Shown here: positions 33,293 to 40,882 of the stretch, piece by piece
Layout: each line of letters opens with the position of its first letter
Position numbering within the stretch: the first letter of the stretch is position 1
From: Spartobacteria bacterium
GTDB taxonomy: Bacteria; Verrucomicrobiota; Verrucomicrobiia; Chthoniobacterales; UBA6821
Direction of reading: 5' to 3'
Length of the DNA: 53,387 nucleotides
Assembly (NCBI GenBank): GCA_947466005.1
Contig: CANIBV010000003.1
Span: forward strand, 1 to 53,387
Notes under the pieces: generated by a model
Told to the model about the DNA's origin: nothing
Database searches by the model: none
The model's input: the letters and a program-made list of their open reading frames with translations, nothing else
Made by a program: the position numbers and the translations under genes

Positions 33293-33693
33293 TGAGGCTT
33301 CCCCGCTGCAAGGGGGCCGGAGAGCCCTTCCTCCTGATGGCGCCAGCGCTCAGCACCCTGTTGAGTCTGGGGTTCTTTCTCCTCTTGGGCGGATATTTTC
33401 TGTTGCAGCCCGGGGTGTCGGTCAAGGTGCCCGACTCACCATTCCTGCTTCTTCCGCAGCATGACCCGCAGGTGGTGAGCGTCACGGGCGCCCCGCTCCC
33501 GCAGATCTATTATGATCACGCCGTGATCACGCCGGCCGAGTTGGAGAAGGCGCTTCGCAAGGCCCGCAAAACCGGAAGCCTCATCATCAAGGCCGATAGG
33601 TTGGTTCCCTACGATCTGCTTCTTCAGATCATGACGATTGGTGTGCGGTGCGGCTTCACGGTCGTCTTGGCCACGGGTACGGGGGCGTCCTAA
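33292..33693 (+). CDS. ExbD/TolR-like protein lacking the membrane Asp
   Basis: A 133-residue protein with one membrane helix (about 15-39, LLMAPALSTLLSLGFFLLLGGYFLL) and a periplasmic domain ending in SLIIKADRLVPYDLLLQIMTIGVRCGF, which matches the ExbD/TolR pattern (I-x-A-D-x-x-V-x-Y-x-x-x-x-x-x-M). ExbD and TolR normally have one Asp near the start of the helix that carries protons. By alignment of TPLIDVM with APALSTL that position is Ser21, and no acidic residue lies in the helix. The gene is coupled to the ExbB-like gene by a one-base overlap and followed after 27 bases by the TonB-like gene. Confidence 0.85.
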   Translation: MRLPRCKGAGEPFLLMAPALSTLLSLGFFLLLGGYFLLQPGVSVKVPDSPFLLLPQHDPQVVSVTGAPLPQIYYDHAVITPAELEKALRKARKTGSLIIKADRLVPYDLLLQIMTIGVRCGFTVVLATGTGAS

Positions 33694-33720
33694 CGCAGGC
33701 ACTCTTTTGTAGCGACGCCC

Positions 33721-34548
33721 ATGTCCCCGCAGTTACCGCATCTGCCGAGGGTTCCCCACTCTCCCCGCGAGCTGGGAGAGCTGGTACAGCTCCTCTTCGA
33801 GTGGCCGATCAAGCAGGCCCCGCGGCTGGCTCTCCCCTTCTTCATGCTGCTGGCAGCTATCATGCAGGCCACCGTGATCATTCTCTTTTCGATCGCCTAT
33901 AAAGTGCCGTCGGAGAAATTACCGGCACCCCCGCAGGTGTATTTCCTCCCCGCAGACTCGGCGGCTGCAAGACAGCTGGCCCCTTGGCTGGAGGCCAATG
34001 ACCCAGCCGTCTTTTCGCCCCTGCATGCTGCACGTGATGCCTTCCCCTCCCCGCCGCCGCTGAAGTACAGGCCCAGTTACGAGGATCCTGCGCCGCCGCT
34101 CCGGCCGCTCCCGGCGCCGACCCCTGAGGCCGTGGAGCTCCCGACGATCCCGACCATCGGAGGGTTGCGCCGGCAACAGATGAGTGAGCCGCAGGCAACG
34201 AATACGCCCACCCCGTCTCCGGTCTCCGCAGTAAGAACGATCGTGCGCTGGCAGGATGAGCTGGCAGACCGCATTCCTCAGGCAACACCACCGGGGTTGG
34301 ACACGCCAATGGCCCTAACCTCGGGGGTGCAGCCCCTCCTCTATCAAGTCGCAGTCAGCCCCGAAGGGCTCCCAACCCATTGCGTGCTAATCGACTCATC
34401 CGGGGATCCCGAAAGCGATGAAGCAGCCCGAGTCTGGATCCTAACCCAGCGCTTCCAGCCTGCGGCGAGCAGCTCGTGGGGCCGAGTGCTCATTCTCTGG
34501 GGTGCTGGGGCCTGTGCCAAGTCGACCAATCCCGCCACAACCCAATGA
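33721..34548 (+). CDS. TonB-like energy transducer protein
   Basis: A 275-residue protein with a cytosolic N terminus of about 38 residues, one membrane helix at about 38-60 (LALPFFMLLAAIMQATVIILFSI), a long Pro-rich periplasmic linker (about 65-170) and a C-terminal domain (PLLYQVAVSPEGLPTHCVLIDSSGDPESDEAARVWILTQRFQPA) with the beta-alpha-beta pattern of TonB C termini. The N-terminal part before the helix is longer than usual and the SxxxH motif of TonB is not evident. Partner outer-membrane receptors are not in the window. Its stop overlaps the next start by four bases (ATGA). Confidence 0.82.
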   Translation: MSPQLPHLPRVPHSPRELGELVQLLFEWPIKQAPRLALPFFMLLAAIMQATVIILFSIAYKVPSEKLPAPPQVYFLPADSAAARQLAPWLEANDPAVFSPLHAARDAFPSPPPLKYRPSYEDPAPPLRPLPAPTPEAVELPTIPTIGGLRRQQMSEPQATNTPTPSPVSAVRTIVRWQDELADRIPQATPPGLDTPMALTSGVQPLLYQVAVSPEGLPTHCVLIDSSGDPESDEAARVWILTQRFQPAASSSWGRVLILWGAGACAKSTNPATTQ

Positions 34549-34784
34549 TCCCCATTACCCTTTCCTGGTTTGTTTGCCTCTACCTGGCGGTTTTTCTCGC
34601 CGCTATTTTGATCCTTTGGATTGGCTATGAAATAATCCGCAAGCGCAAAGCCAATGAGACCACTCGAAACCGTGTTTTCTGTAGAATTTGCGGGTCAAGA
34701 TACACCGAAACATCCACGGACGAGCTGCTGATTTGTCCCTCCTGTGGCAGCCTGAATGAACGCTCCGCCGAGGAGGGGTTCTAA
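34545..34784 (+). CDS. Small single-span membrane protein with zinc ribbon
   Basis: A 79-residue protein: a membrane helix at about 7-28 (WFVCLYLAVFLAAILILWIGY), a basic stop-transfer stretch (RKRK), and a cytosolic tail with CRIC and CPSC, a four-Cys zinc ribbon. The frame is open further upstream, but the ATG at 34545 overlaps the TonB-like stop (ATGA), which fixes the start. The coupling to an energy-transducer cluster suggests a role there, such as assembly or regulation; no function is known to me. It is the last gene before the gene-free stretch 34785-35345. Confidence 0.75.
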   Translation: MIPITLSWFVCLYLAVFLAAILILWIGYEIIRKRKANETTRNRVFCRICGSRYTETSTDELLICPSCGSLNERSAEEGF

Positions 34785-35345
34785 GCTTGGGGCCAACACT
34801 CGACCTCGCCAGAGAAGATTTTATATGGGGCTCAGGGGAGGCGGCTTGGTTTGCCTCGCCAAACGCTGATGACAGCCCGCGCGTCGTTTTTCCGTTCCTG
34901 AGGTTCCTATTACTCACCGGACCCCGGAGAGCTGCCAGTCGAGGCCACCATCTTACGCCAACGCATCACTTTCATCTTCGGAGTTCGGGTTTAAACCATT
35001 CTCGGCGCGGCTCATTGGAGGCCTGGAGGGCGGAAACGCTCAAACCGCTGCACCCGCAGGACGACAGTTGTGAATAACTTGTGTGTATCCCTGCGGATGT
35101 TGGTTCCCAAGCTCTGTGGAACAGCGCTCATTCCAAAGAGCGGCACCCCACTTCTTACTAGAGAGAAGAGGCTTTTTTGCGTGGAACATACTCTGAACAA
35201 GGGCCGATGCGGCCTGTTCAGGTGACGATTCCGTAACATCCGATGCAATCTGGCGATACGGCCGGTAGGGACGATTTTGCCAGTGATCGAAGGCCTGTGA
35301 ATAAGTGTCTCTGGCTGCGATAAAAACGGTGCGGGCCGTATGGAA
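34785..35345. other. Gene-free stretch with two DnaA boxes
   Basis: A 561-base gap, the longest in the window. Open frames inside it have no protein-like character. It holds two perfect DnaA boxes in the same orientation (TGTGAATAA at 35069-35077 and 35296-35304), half-sites of the parS-like palindrome (GTGGAACA at about 35116 and 35181), and a hairpin with arms GAACA/TGTTC and GGCC/GGCC at 35195-35219. It does not match tmRNA, RNase P RNA or SRP RNA as far as I can tell by eye. It may be a regulatory or replication-control site, an unrecognised RNA gene, or decayed sequence. Confidence 0.5.
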
Positions 35346-35612
35346 TTATGGAAGCAAGAGGGCGACGACCTGCTCGCGCGTCAGGCCGTCAATCTCCAGG
35401 AGCTTTTTGCGTGAGGTGTCCCCCTGAAGTAGGCGAACCGAGCGCTTGGGGAGGCCGAGAGTTTCTGCAAGGAAGCTGCAGAGTTCTTCGTTGGCTTTGC
35501 CCTCAAGGGCCGGGGCATGAACCTTTACTTTCAGTGCCTCCCCCAGCCACCCGATCACCTGAGTCCGGGGCGCATTCGGCACCGCCTTGATCTCAAGACG
35601 GCATGAGGTCAT
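35346..35612 (-). CDS. DUF167 (YggU) family protein
   Basis: An 88-residue protein with the family core: LEIKAVPNAPRTQVIGWLGEALKVKVHAPALEGKANEELCSFLAETLGLPKRSVRLLQGDTSRKKLLEIDGL. The GKAN and G-x-x-S-R-x-K elements are hallmark positions. The fold is a small alpha/beta protein of unknown role, often near yggT or pyrroline-5-carboxylate reductase genes, which are not seen here. It starts 19 bases beyond the stop of the glycosyltransferase gene on the same strand and may share its transcript. Confidence 0.93.
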   Translation of the reverse strand: MTSCRLEIKAVPNAPRTQVIGWLGEALKVKVHAPALEGKANEELCSFLAETLGLPKRSVRLLQGDTSRKKLLEIDGLTREQVVALLLP

Positions 35613-35631
35613 GGAAAGGGCGTCATGAAGT

Positions 35632-36675
35632 TCAGGAGAGTGAGTTCAGCGTCAGCTCCTGTAATTGAGAAAAGGCACGCATGACCTCTTGGACTGAAAT
35701 GGACGCCACCTCCTTAGAGGGTGGCTGAATCACCACGTGAGGGACACCCCATGGGTGCCATTCCGCAACATGACTTGGCCCAAAGAAACACAGGATCGGC
35801 TTTCCAAGAGCAGCCGCCACATGCATAGCCCCTCCGTCACTGCAGATCACTTGATCGGGGAGTGCCATCGCTGCAATCAGCTGGGTGATATTCTTAGTGG
35901 GGCAGGGGAAGACAGGGAGACCCTTGAGTTGAGCAAGAATTCGAGTTGCCTTCCCATCATCGCCCGGATGCATGGCGCTGAATTCTGATCCGGGTGACCA
36001 AAAGAGGAGAAGCTGGAGTGACGAGCTGTTGATTAGCTCCTTGGCAAGAGCAACAAAGGATTCCACGGGCCAGCGCTGCTTCGGCATGCGCGCGCTGATA
36101 TGGATGGCGCAGGAGGGCTTGGAGGGATCCCAACCAAGCGCGCAAAGGCGGGATTTCTCTTGAGAGAGAAGATCTGCATCTGGGAAGAGCCAGGTCTGGG
36201 CCATGGAATGCTCGACTCCCAGCAAGGAGCCAAGCCTGGCCATCTTGGAAACCTCGTGCTCATCCATTCCGCCATGATGCAGAGCCATCCGATCGGGTTG
36301 ACGATGATCTGGTTGGCCGGGCTCTCGAAAGCCGATCATTTCCCTGCCGCCAAGAGTTCGGGCATAACGCCACCCCCCATTGGCCAGAATGATATGGTCA
36401 AAGCATCTCTTGCGAAGAGTCCGAACCAGCCGCCAACGATTCCAAAGAGCAGCCAGACGTCCGTGGCCATGACTTTTCTGATGACGTTTGAGGAAGATAA
36501 AGACCTCGTCGACATCGGGATTTCCACGCAAAACCTCCGCATTGTAGCTGCTAGCCAACACGGCAATCACGGCGCGCGGATATTTTCTTCTCAAGCCGTG
36601 GAGCAGGGGTGTCGTGCAGATAAGATCGCCAATATTATCCCTGCGAATGACAAGAATCTGGAGGGGGCGTGTCAC
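35632..36675 (-). CDS. Glycosyltransferase family 9 (heptosyltransferase-like), paralogue 1
   Basis: A 347-residue GT-B enzyme of the ADP-heptose:LPS heptosyltransferase family. The N-terminal ILVIRRDNIGDLICTTPLL is the acceptor-side signature, and near the C terminus come DQVICSDGGAMHVAAALGKPILCFFGPS and WHPWG, the nucleotide-sugar site. The start is GTG (MTRPLQ). It is clearly related to the gene at 43895-44932, sharing the same length, the same N-terminal motif, the S-x-R-x-x-x-Q-R-W motif and LLFWSPGS/LLLWSPGS. It probably adds a sugar to lipopolysaccharide core or a similar glycan. It lies between DUF167 and mpl. Confidence 0.9.
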   Translation of the reverse strand: MTRPLQILVIRRDNIGDLICTTPLLHGLRRKYPRAVIAVLASSYNAEVLRGNPDVDEVFIFLKRHQKSHGHGRLAALWNRWRLVRTLRKRCFDHIILANGGWRYARTLGGREMIGFREPGQPDHRQPDRMALHHGGMDEHEVSKMARLGSLLGVEHSMAQTWLFPDADLLSQEKSRLCALGWDPSKPSCAIHISARMPKQRWPVESFVALAKELINSSSLQLLLFWSPGSEFSAMHPGDDGKATRILAQLKGLPVFPCPTKNITQLIAAMALPDQVICSDGGAMHVAAALGKPILCFFGPSHVAEWHPWGVPHVVIQPPSKEVASISVQEVMRAFSQLQELTLNSLS

Positions 36676-36741
36676 GGTGAGACGTGGCGTAGAAGAAATC
36701 AGCTCAGGCGCACTAACACTCTAAAAAGGCAGGGGCGCATC

Positions 36742-38151
36742 TTAGGCCAGGTTCTGCAGACCGAGGAGAAGCTTCTCGTGCAGTCCGTCGAAGGCCCCGT
36801 TGCTCAGGACGACGATCACGTCGCCCTTCTGAAGTTGGGGGCGGAGCATTTCGACGATCTTGTCAGCCGAAGGTTCCTGGAAGGCCGACTTGCCGGCCTT
36901 GATGAGATCCGCCACGAGGAGATCTGCATCGAGGCGATCTTCGGGTTTCAGATCGGCTGCGCGGTTCACCGCGCCGATCACCACGCCGTGCGAAGCGGCA
37001 AAGGCCGGAGGGAGATCATGCTGAAAGACGGCTCGGCGCGTGGTGTTCGAGCGCGGCTCGAAGAGGGCCCAGATCCTGGAGCCGGCATAGCGCTGGGAGA
37101 GCCCCTCCAGTGTCTGGCGGATGGCTGTGGGATGGTGGCCGAAGTCATCGATGATCGTGATGCCGCTCACGACACCGCGTACCTCCTGGCGACGTTTGAT
37201 GCCCTCGAATTTCAAGAGGGCCTCGCGGATTGTCTTGGTGGGAACGCCGTAGAAATGGGCGGCAGAGACAGCCATGGCGGCGTTGCGCAGATTATGCTCC
37301 CCGATCATCGGAAGCTCGAATTTCTCACCGAAGAGCTCAAACCCGCAGTTCCCGTCCTTCTGCCAAGGATGAAGGATTCTGTTCGCGGCATTCTCGGAAA
37401 AACCGACCTCGACAATCGGAGCCTGACAGTTTTGCGAGACATCGATGCAGTTCTGATCATCCCCGTTGATGAGCACCATCCCCTCGGTGGGGACGACATT
37501 AAGCAGGCGGCGGAAGCTCAGCTTGATCTCGTCGAGATCCTTGAAGATGTCTGCGTGGTCGAACTCAATGTTGTTCACCACCACGAGCTCGGGAAGGTAG
37601 TGGAGGAACTTGGAGCGCTTGTCGAAGAAGGCCGTGTCGTACTCGTCGCCCTCGATCACGAAATGACGAGAAGTCGCCGCATCGCGAAGACAGGCACCCT
37701 GACCGAGGTTGGCGGGCAGGCCTCCGATCAGGTAAGAGGGATTGAGACCCGCATATTCGAGGATCCAAGCCGTTATGGACGTCGTGGTGGTCTTCCCGTG
37801 GGTGCCGGAGACGACGATATTATGACGGCCGTGCAGGAAATGAGCACGAAGTACCTCGGGGAGGGAGGCGTAGTTCAACTTGCGGTTGAGGACCGCCTCC
37901 ACCTCGGGATTTCCGCGGGAGATGGCATTGCCGACGACGATGAGAGCATCCTCTGCAGGCAGGTTATCGGGACGGAAACCGGAGAAGACCTCAATGCCCC
38001 GGGAGGCGAGGAAGTCAGTCATGGGAGGGTAGGCCTGATTATCCGATCCGGACACGAACCATCCCTGCCGCTTCATCGCGGCGGCCACGGCTCCCATGGC
38101 CGTCCCGCAGATGCCGAGGAAGTGGACGCGGCGGCCGGGGGATTCACTCAC
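36742..38151 (-). CDS. mpl: UDP-N-acetylmuramate:L-alanyl-gamma-D-glutamyl-meso-diaminopimelate ligase
   Basis: Recycles peptidoglycan by attaching the free tripeptide to UDP-MurNAc. The 469-residue Mur ligase has the N-terminal VHFLGICGTAMGAVAAAMKRQGWFVSGSD, the ATP-binding VVSGTHGKTTTTSITAWILEYAGLNPSYLIGG and the DEYDTAFFDKRSKFLHYLPE segment, which marks Mpl rather than MurC. The C-terminal domain FGHHPTAIRQTLEGL and LFEPRSNTTRR are also typical. The start is GTG (MSESPG). It implies a diderm wall containing diaminopimelate. Confidence 0.95.
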   Translation of the reverse strand: MSESPGRRVHFLGICGTAMGAVAAAMKRQGWFVSGSDNQAYPPMTDFLASRGIEVFSGFRPDNLPAEDALIVVGNAISRGNPEVEAVLNRKLNYASLPEVLRAHFLHGRHNIVVSGTHGKTTTTSITAWILEYAGLNPSYLIGGLPANLGQGACLRDAATSRHFVIEGDEYDTAFFDKRSKFLHYLPELVVVNNIEFDHADIFKDLDEIKLSFRRLLNVVPTEGMVLINGDDQNCIDVSQNCQAPIVEVGFSENAANRILHPWQKDGNCGFELFGEKFELPMIGEHNLRNAAMAVSAAHFYGVPTKTIREALLKFEGIKRRQEVRGVVSGITIIDDFGHHPTAIRQTLEGLSQRYAGSRIWALFEPRSNTTRRAVFQHDLPPAFAASHGVVIGAVNRAADLKPEDRLDADLLVADLIKAGKSAFQEPSADKIVEMLRPQLQKGDVIVVLSNGAFDGLHEKLLLGLQNLA

Positions 38152-38229
38152 AGGGATGAAGGGGATAAACGGGATGGTTGAAAGAAGCCTGATAGAATAG
38201 AGGAACCAGGGCCCTGCCTTTCTTCAAGG

Positions 38230-39375
38230 CTAGTACACATCCTTGCGGTAGCGTTTCGAAGTTTTAAGCTCCGCGACGTAAGCGGCCGCCTCTTCGGGAG
38301 ACTTGCCCCCTGCCGTCTCAACGACCTTGTGAAGTGCGGCATCCACATCCTTGGCCATGCGCGAGGCATCACCGCAGACGTAGAAACACGCGCCCTGCTC
38401 GAGCCACTCGAAGAGCTCCTGGGCGGCTTCCAGCATGCGGTGCTGGACATAGATCTTGTCGGCCTGATCACGCGAGAAGGCGGTGTCGAGACGGTGCAGA
38501 ACGCCCTCGGCCTGCCAGGCCTCGAGTTCGTCTCGGTAGAGGAAGTCCGTTGCGGACTTCTGATCCCCGAAGAAGAGCCAGTTCTTGCCGGTGGCCCCAG
38601 TGGCTTTACGTTCCTGAAGGAATGCCATGAAAGGAGCAATGCCGGTGCCAGGCCCGACCATGATGACCGGGGTGGAGAGCTCCTCGGGAACCCTGAAGTG
38701 CTTGGCCGTGTGGACAAAGACGGGAACATCCGCGTCATCGGCGCGGTCGGCGAGGAAGGTCGAGCAGACACCCTCGCGCTTGCGGCCATGACTCTCGTAG
38801 CGTACTGCAGCCACAGTGAGGTGGACGGCATCGGGGTGGGCTTTTTGTGACGAGGCGATTGAGTAGAGGCGCGGCTGGAGCTTGCGGAGCAGCTTGACGA
38901 ACTCTTCCGGAGTGAACCGTGCCGCAGGATGATCCAGCAGCGGATCGATCACCTCGCGGCCAGAGACATAGGCATCCAGCTCAGCTTTCCCCTCCGGGGT
39001 GACCATAGGAGTGAAGTGGGCGGCGGTCGGATCTTTCTCGGCGATCGCGGCGAGAAGCTTTTTGTCCTTCTCGGTGATCACATAGCTGCGGGTGAGGGCT
39101 TCACGGATCGACAACGGATTGCCATTCGGGTCGGTCACCGGCTCGTCTCCACTGAAGCCGAGAACCCCGAGCATTTCCTCAACGAGGGCCGGATTATTCG
39201 TTGGGAAAACCCCGAGAGAATCCCCCACTTCGTACGCAAGACCGGAGCCGACGAGGTCGATCTCGAAGTGGCGCGTGTCTTTGGCAGAGCCTGCGCCCGT
39301 GAGACTGCGGTTGGTGCTCAGCTTGGCAGGGAAAGGGTTTTTACGGGAATAAAGGGCAGCGGGATCAGCGGACAT
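38230..39375 (-). CDS. CysJ-like diflavin reductase module without flavodoxin domain
   Basis: A 381-residue ferredoxin-NADP reductase-type protein similar to the C-terminal part of sulfite reductase flavoprotein CysJ. The FAD-binding region shows YEVGDSLGVFPTN and RLYSIASS, the NADPH region GPGTGIAPFMAFLQER, FFGDQKSATDFLYRDELEAW and YVCGDASRMAKDVDAAL, and the C terminus ends in an aromatic (DVY) as usual for this group. The flavodoxin domain present in full CysJ is missing, so it must pass electrons from NADPH to a separate carrier or haem protein. Sulfite reductase (CysI) is not in the window. Assignment to sulfite reduction is therefore uncertain. Confidence 0.85.
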   Translation of the reverse strand: MSADPAALYSRKNPFPAKLSTNRSLTGAGSAKDTRHFEIDLVGSGLAYEVGDSLGVFPTNNPALVEEMLGVLGFSGDEPVTDPNGNPLSIREALTRSYVITEKDKKLLAAIAEKDPTAAHFTPMVTPEGKAELDAYVSGREVIDPLLDHPAARFTPEEFVKLLRKLQPRLYSIASSQKAHPDAVHLTVAAVRYESHGRKREGVCSTFLADRADDADVPVFVHTAKHFRVPEELSTPVIMVGPGTGIAPFMAFLQERKATGATGKNWLFFGDQKSATDFLYRDELEAWQAEGVLHRLDTAFSRDQADKIYVQHRMLEAAQELFEWLEQGACFYVCGDASRMAKDVDAALHKVVETAGGKSPEEAAAYVAELKTSKRYRKDVY

Positions 39376-39444
39376 GTCGTTAAAAATTAAAAGGGATGGC
39401 GATTCGGTTCAAGTATTCGTGAAGCAAAGGGCGGACCAAGAACT

Positions 39445-40374
39445 CTATTCCAGCCCAGCCAGCCAACGTTCTGCATCGATGGCGGCAGCGCAGCCCATCC
39501 CGGCAGCCGTAATGGCCTGGCGGTAGACGGAATCCGCGCAGTCTCCGGCGGCAAAAACACCCGGAACATTTGTCCTGCTTCCCTCACCGAGGGTGAGGTA
39601 CCCCGCCTCGCTCATGGAAAGCTGCCCCTGGAAGATCTGAGTGTTGGGTGTGTGGCCTACCGCCACGAAGACGCCGGCGCAGTCGATTGATCCCGTCTCG
39701 CCGGTCAGCGTGTTCTTGATCCGAACGCCGGTCACGCGGTCCTGCGCCACATCGAGCACCTCTTCGACCACCGAGTTCCAGACAGGGGTGATCTTTGGGT
39801 TGGCGAGCGTGCGCTCCGCCATGATCTTGGACGCCCTGAGCGAATCGCGGCGGTGAATGAGATACACCTGGGAGGCGAAGCGGGTGAGGTAGCTGGCCTC
39901 TTCGCAGGCGGAGTCGCCTCCGCCGACCACCACGAGCGGTTTGTTGCGGAAGACTGGAAGAGCCCCGTCGCAGGTCGCGCAGTAGGTGACGCCCTTGTTT
40001 TCGAGTTCATGTTCTCCGTGGACTCCGAGGTGGCGGTGTCCGGCACCGACAGCGACGATGACGCTCCGGGTCTCGATGATCTTGCCGTCGACGGTCAGCT
40101 TCAGTGGCGATGAGGAAAAGTCGACCGAGTCCACGCGGCTCAGATACTGGATGCGGGTGCCGAAGCGGACAGCTTGCTCCTGCATCTCGGTCATCAGATC
40201 GGTCCCCTCGATGCCGTTACGGAAGCCGGGAAAGTTTTCGACACTTGAGGTGGTCGTGAGGAGGCCGCCGGGCTGCTGGCCGGTGATTAGGAGGGGGTTG
40301 AGATTGGCGCGCGAGGTGTAGATTGCGGCGGTCCATCCGGCGCATCCGGATCCGATGATGACGACTTGTTCCAT
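39445..40374 (-). CDS. trxB: Thioredoxin reductase
   Basis: Reduces thioredoxin with NADPH. The 309-residue protein has the FAD motif IIGSGCAGWTAAIYTSRANL at the N terminus (Cys replaces the usual Pro of GSGPAG), the redox-active CATC at 132-135, the NADPH motif VVGGGDSACEEASYLTRFA and the C-terminal FAD motif GVFAAGDCADSVYRQAITAAGMGCAAAIDAERWL. The start ATG at 40374 is well placed before the first strand. It lies between the CysJ-like gene and the thioesterase, with family B repeats in the 57-base gap upstream. Confidence 0.96.
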   Translation of the reverse strand: MEQVVIIGSGCAGWTAAIYTSRANLNPLLITGQQPGGLLTTTSSVENFPGFRNGIEGTDLMTEMQEQAVRFGTRIQYLSRVDSVDFSSSPLKLTVDGKIIETRSVIVAVGAGHRHLGVHGEHELENKGVTYCATCDGALPVFRNKPLVVVGGGDSACEEASYLTRFASQVYLIHRRDSLRASKIMAERTLANPKITPVWNSVVEEVLDVAQDRVTGVRIKNTLTGETGSIDCAGVFVAVGHTPNTQIFQGQLSMSEAGYLTLGEGSRTNVPGVFAAGDCADSVYRQAITAAGMGCAAAIDAERWLAGLE

Positions 40375-40385
40375 CCGCAGATGTT

Positions 40386-40418
40386 AAAACCTGAAACCTG
40401 AAACCTGAAACCTGAAAA
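40386..40418. repeat. Family B tandem microrepeat
   Basis: Four CCTGAAA units in a row between trxB and the thioesterase gene. It is the most regular array of this family in the window. No inverted partner is directly next to it; the nearest opposite array is at 41634-41667. Confidence 0.85.
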
Positions 40419-40431
40419 TACGATTTCTCTT

Positions 40432-40845
40432 CTAAATCTCAGGAGCAAAGGGGATGGGCCAACCCGTGGGGAGTCTGAGGGGGCGGCCCTCAGGCATTTT
40501 TACAAAGGCGAGGGCCTGTTGACAGGTGATAAGCAGCGCTCCATCCCGCGGGCGCCTGATCTCGAAGTGGCACCAGAAGCGAGCGGGCGTGGCCTCACCC
40601 AGTCGGCCATGGACCTCAAGCTCGTCGCCGAGAACGGCAGGGCGCTTGTAGTCGATCTCCGTGCGCACAACCACGGGAAAGACAGAAGTGCGCGCCATGC
40701 GGGTCCAGTCCAATCCGAGCTGCACGGCGAGTAGTGTGCGCGCCGTCTCGATGAAGCGCAGGTAGGCGATATTGTGGACGACGCCACCCGCATCCGTGTC
40801 GAAAAACATCACCTGAACGGGAGTGACGATGGATAAAGCAGTCAT
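40432..40845 (-). CDS. Acyl-CoA thioesterase, YbgC/4-hydroxybenzoyl-CoA type
   Basis: A 137-residue hotdog-fold thioesterase. The N-terminal signature VMFFDTDAGGVVHNIAYLRFIETAR contains the catalytic Asp of the DTDxxGVVxxxxYL motif, followed by TEIDYKRPAVLGDELEVHGRL. The frame is open to 41082, but the ATG at 40845 starts at the first strand of the fold and the upstream residues are antisense to lolD. YbgC is usually near tol-pal genes, which are not close here. The natural substrate is unknown. Confidence 0.9.
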   Translation of the reverse strand: MTALSIVTPVQVMFFDTDAGGVVHNIAYLRFIETARTLLAVQLGLDWTRMARTSVFPVVVRTEIDYKRPAVLGDELEVHGRLGEATPARFWCHFEIRRPRDGALLITCQQALAFVKMPEGRPLRLPTGWPIPFAPEI

Positions 40846-40861
40846 GGAAGGATGAAAGTTG

Positions 40862-40878
40862 AGACCTGAAACCTGAAG
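40862..40878. repeat. Family B microrepeat flanking the LolD-like gene
   Basis: GACCTGAAACCTGAAG, two units of the CCTGAAA type, ends four bases before the 3' end of the LolD-like gene. The inverted array at 41634-41667 lies on the gene's other side. Confidence 0.55.
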
Positions 40879-40882
40879 AGAA

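Noticed and set aside
34787..35077. 96-codon open frame in the gene-free stretch
   Set aside because: No ribosome binding site, odd composition (His/Arg-rich tail) and no similarity pattern; kept as non-coding.
34785..35345. tmRNA, RNase P RNA or SRP RNA gene
   Set aside because: The conserved core sequences of these RNAs could not be found on either strand by eye; a covariance search could overturn this.
36100..38181. 693-codon plus-strand open frame
   Set aside because: Lies opposite the GT9 gene and mpl, both with clear family motifs; the translation is low-complexity shadow sequence.
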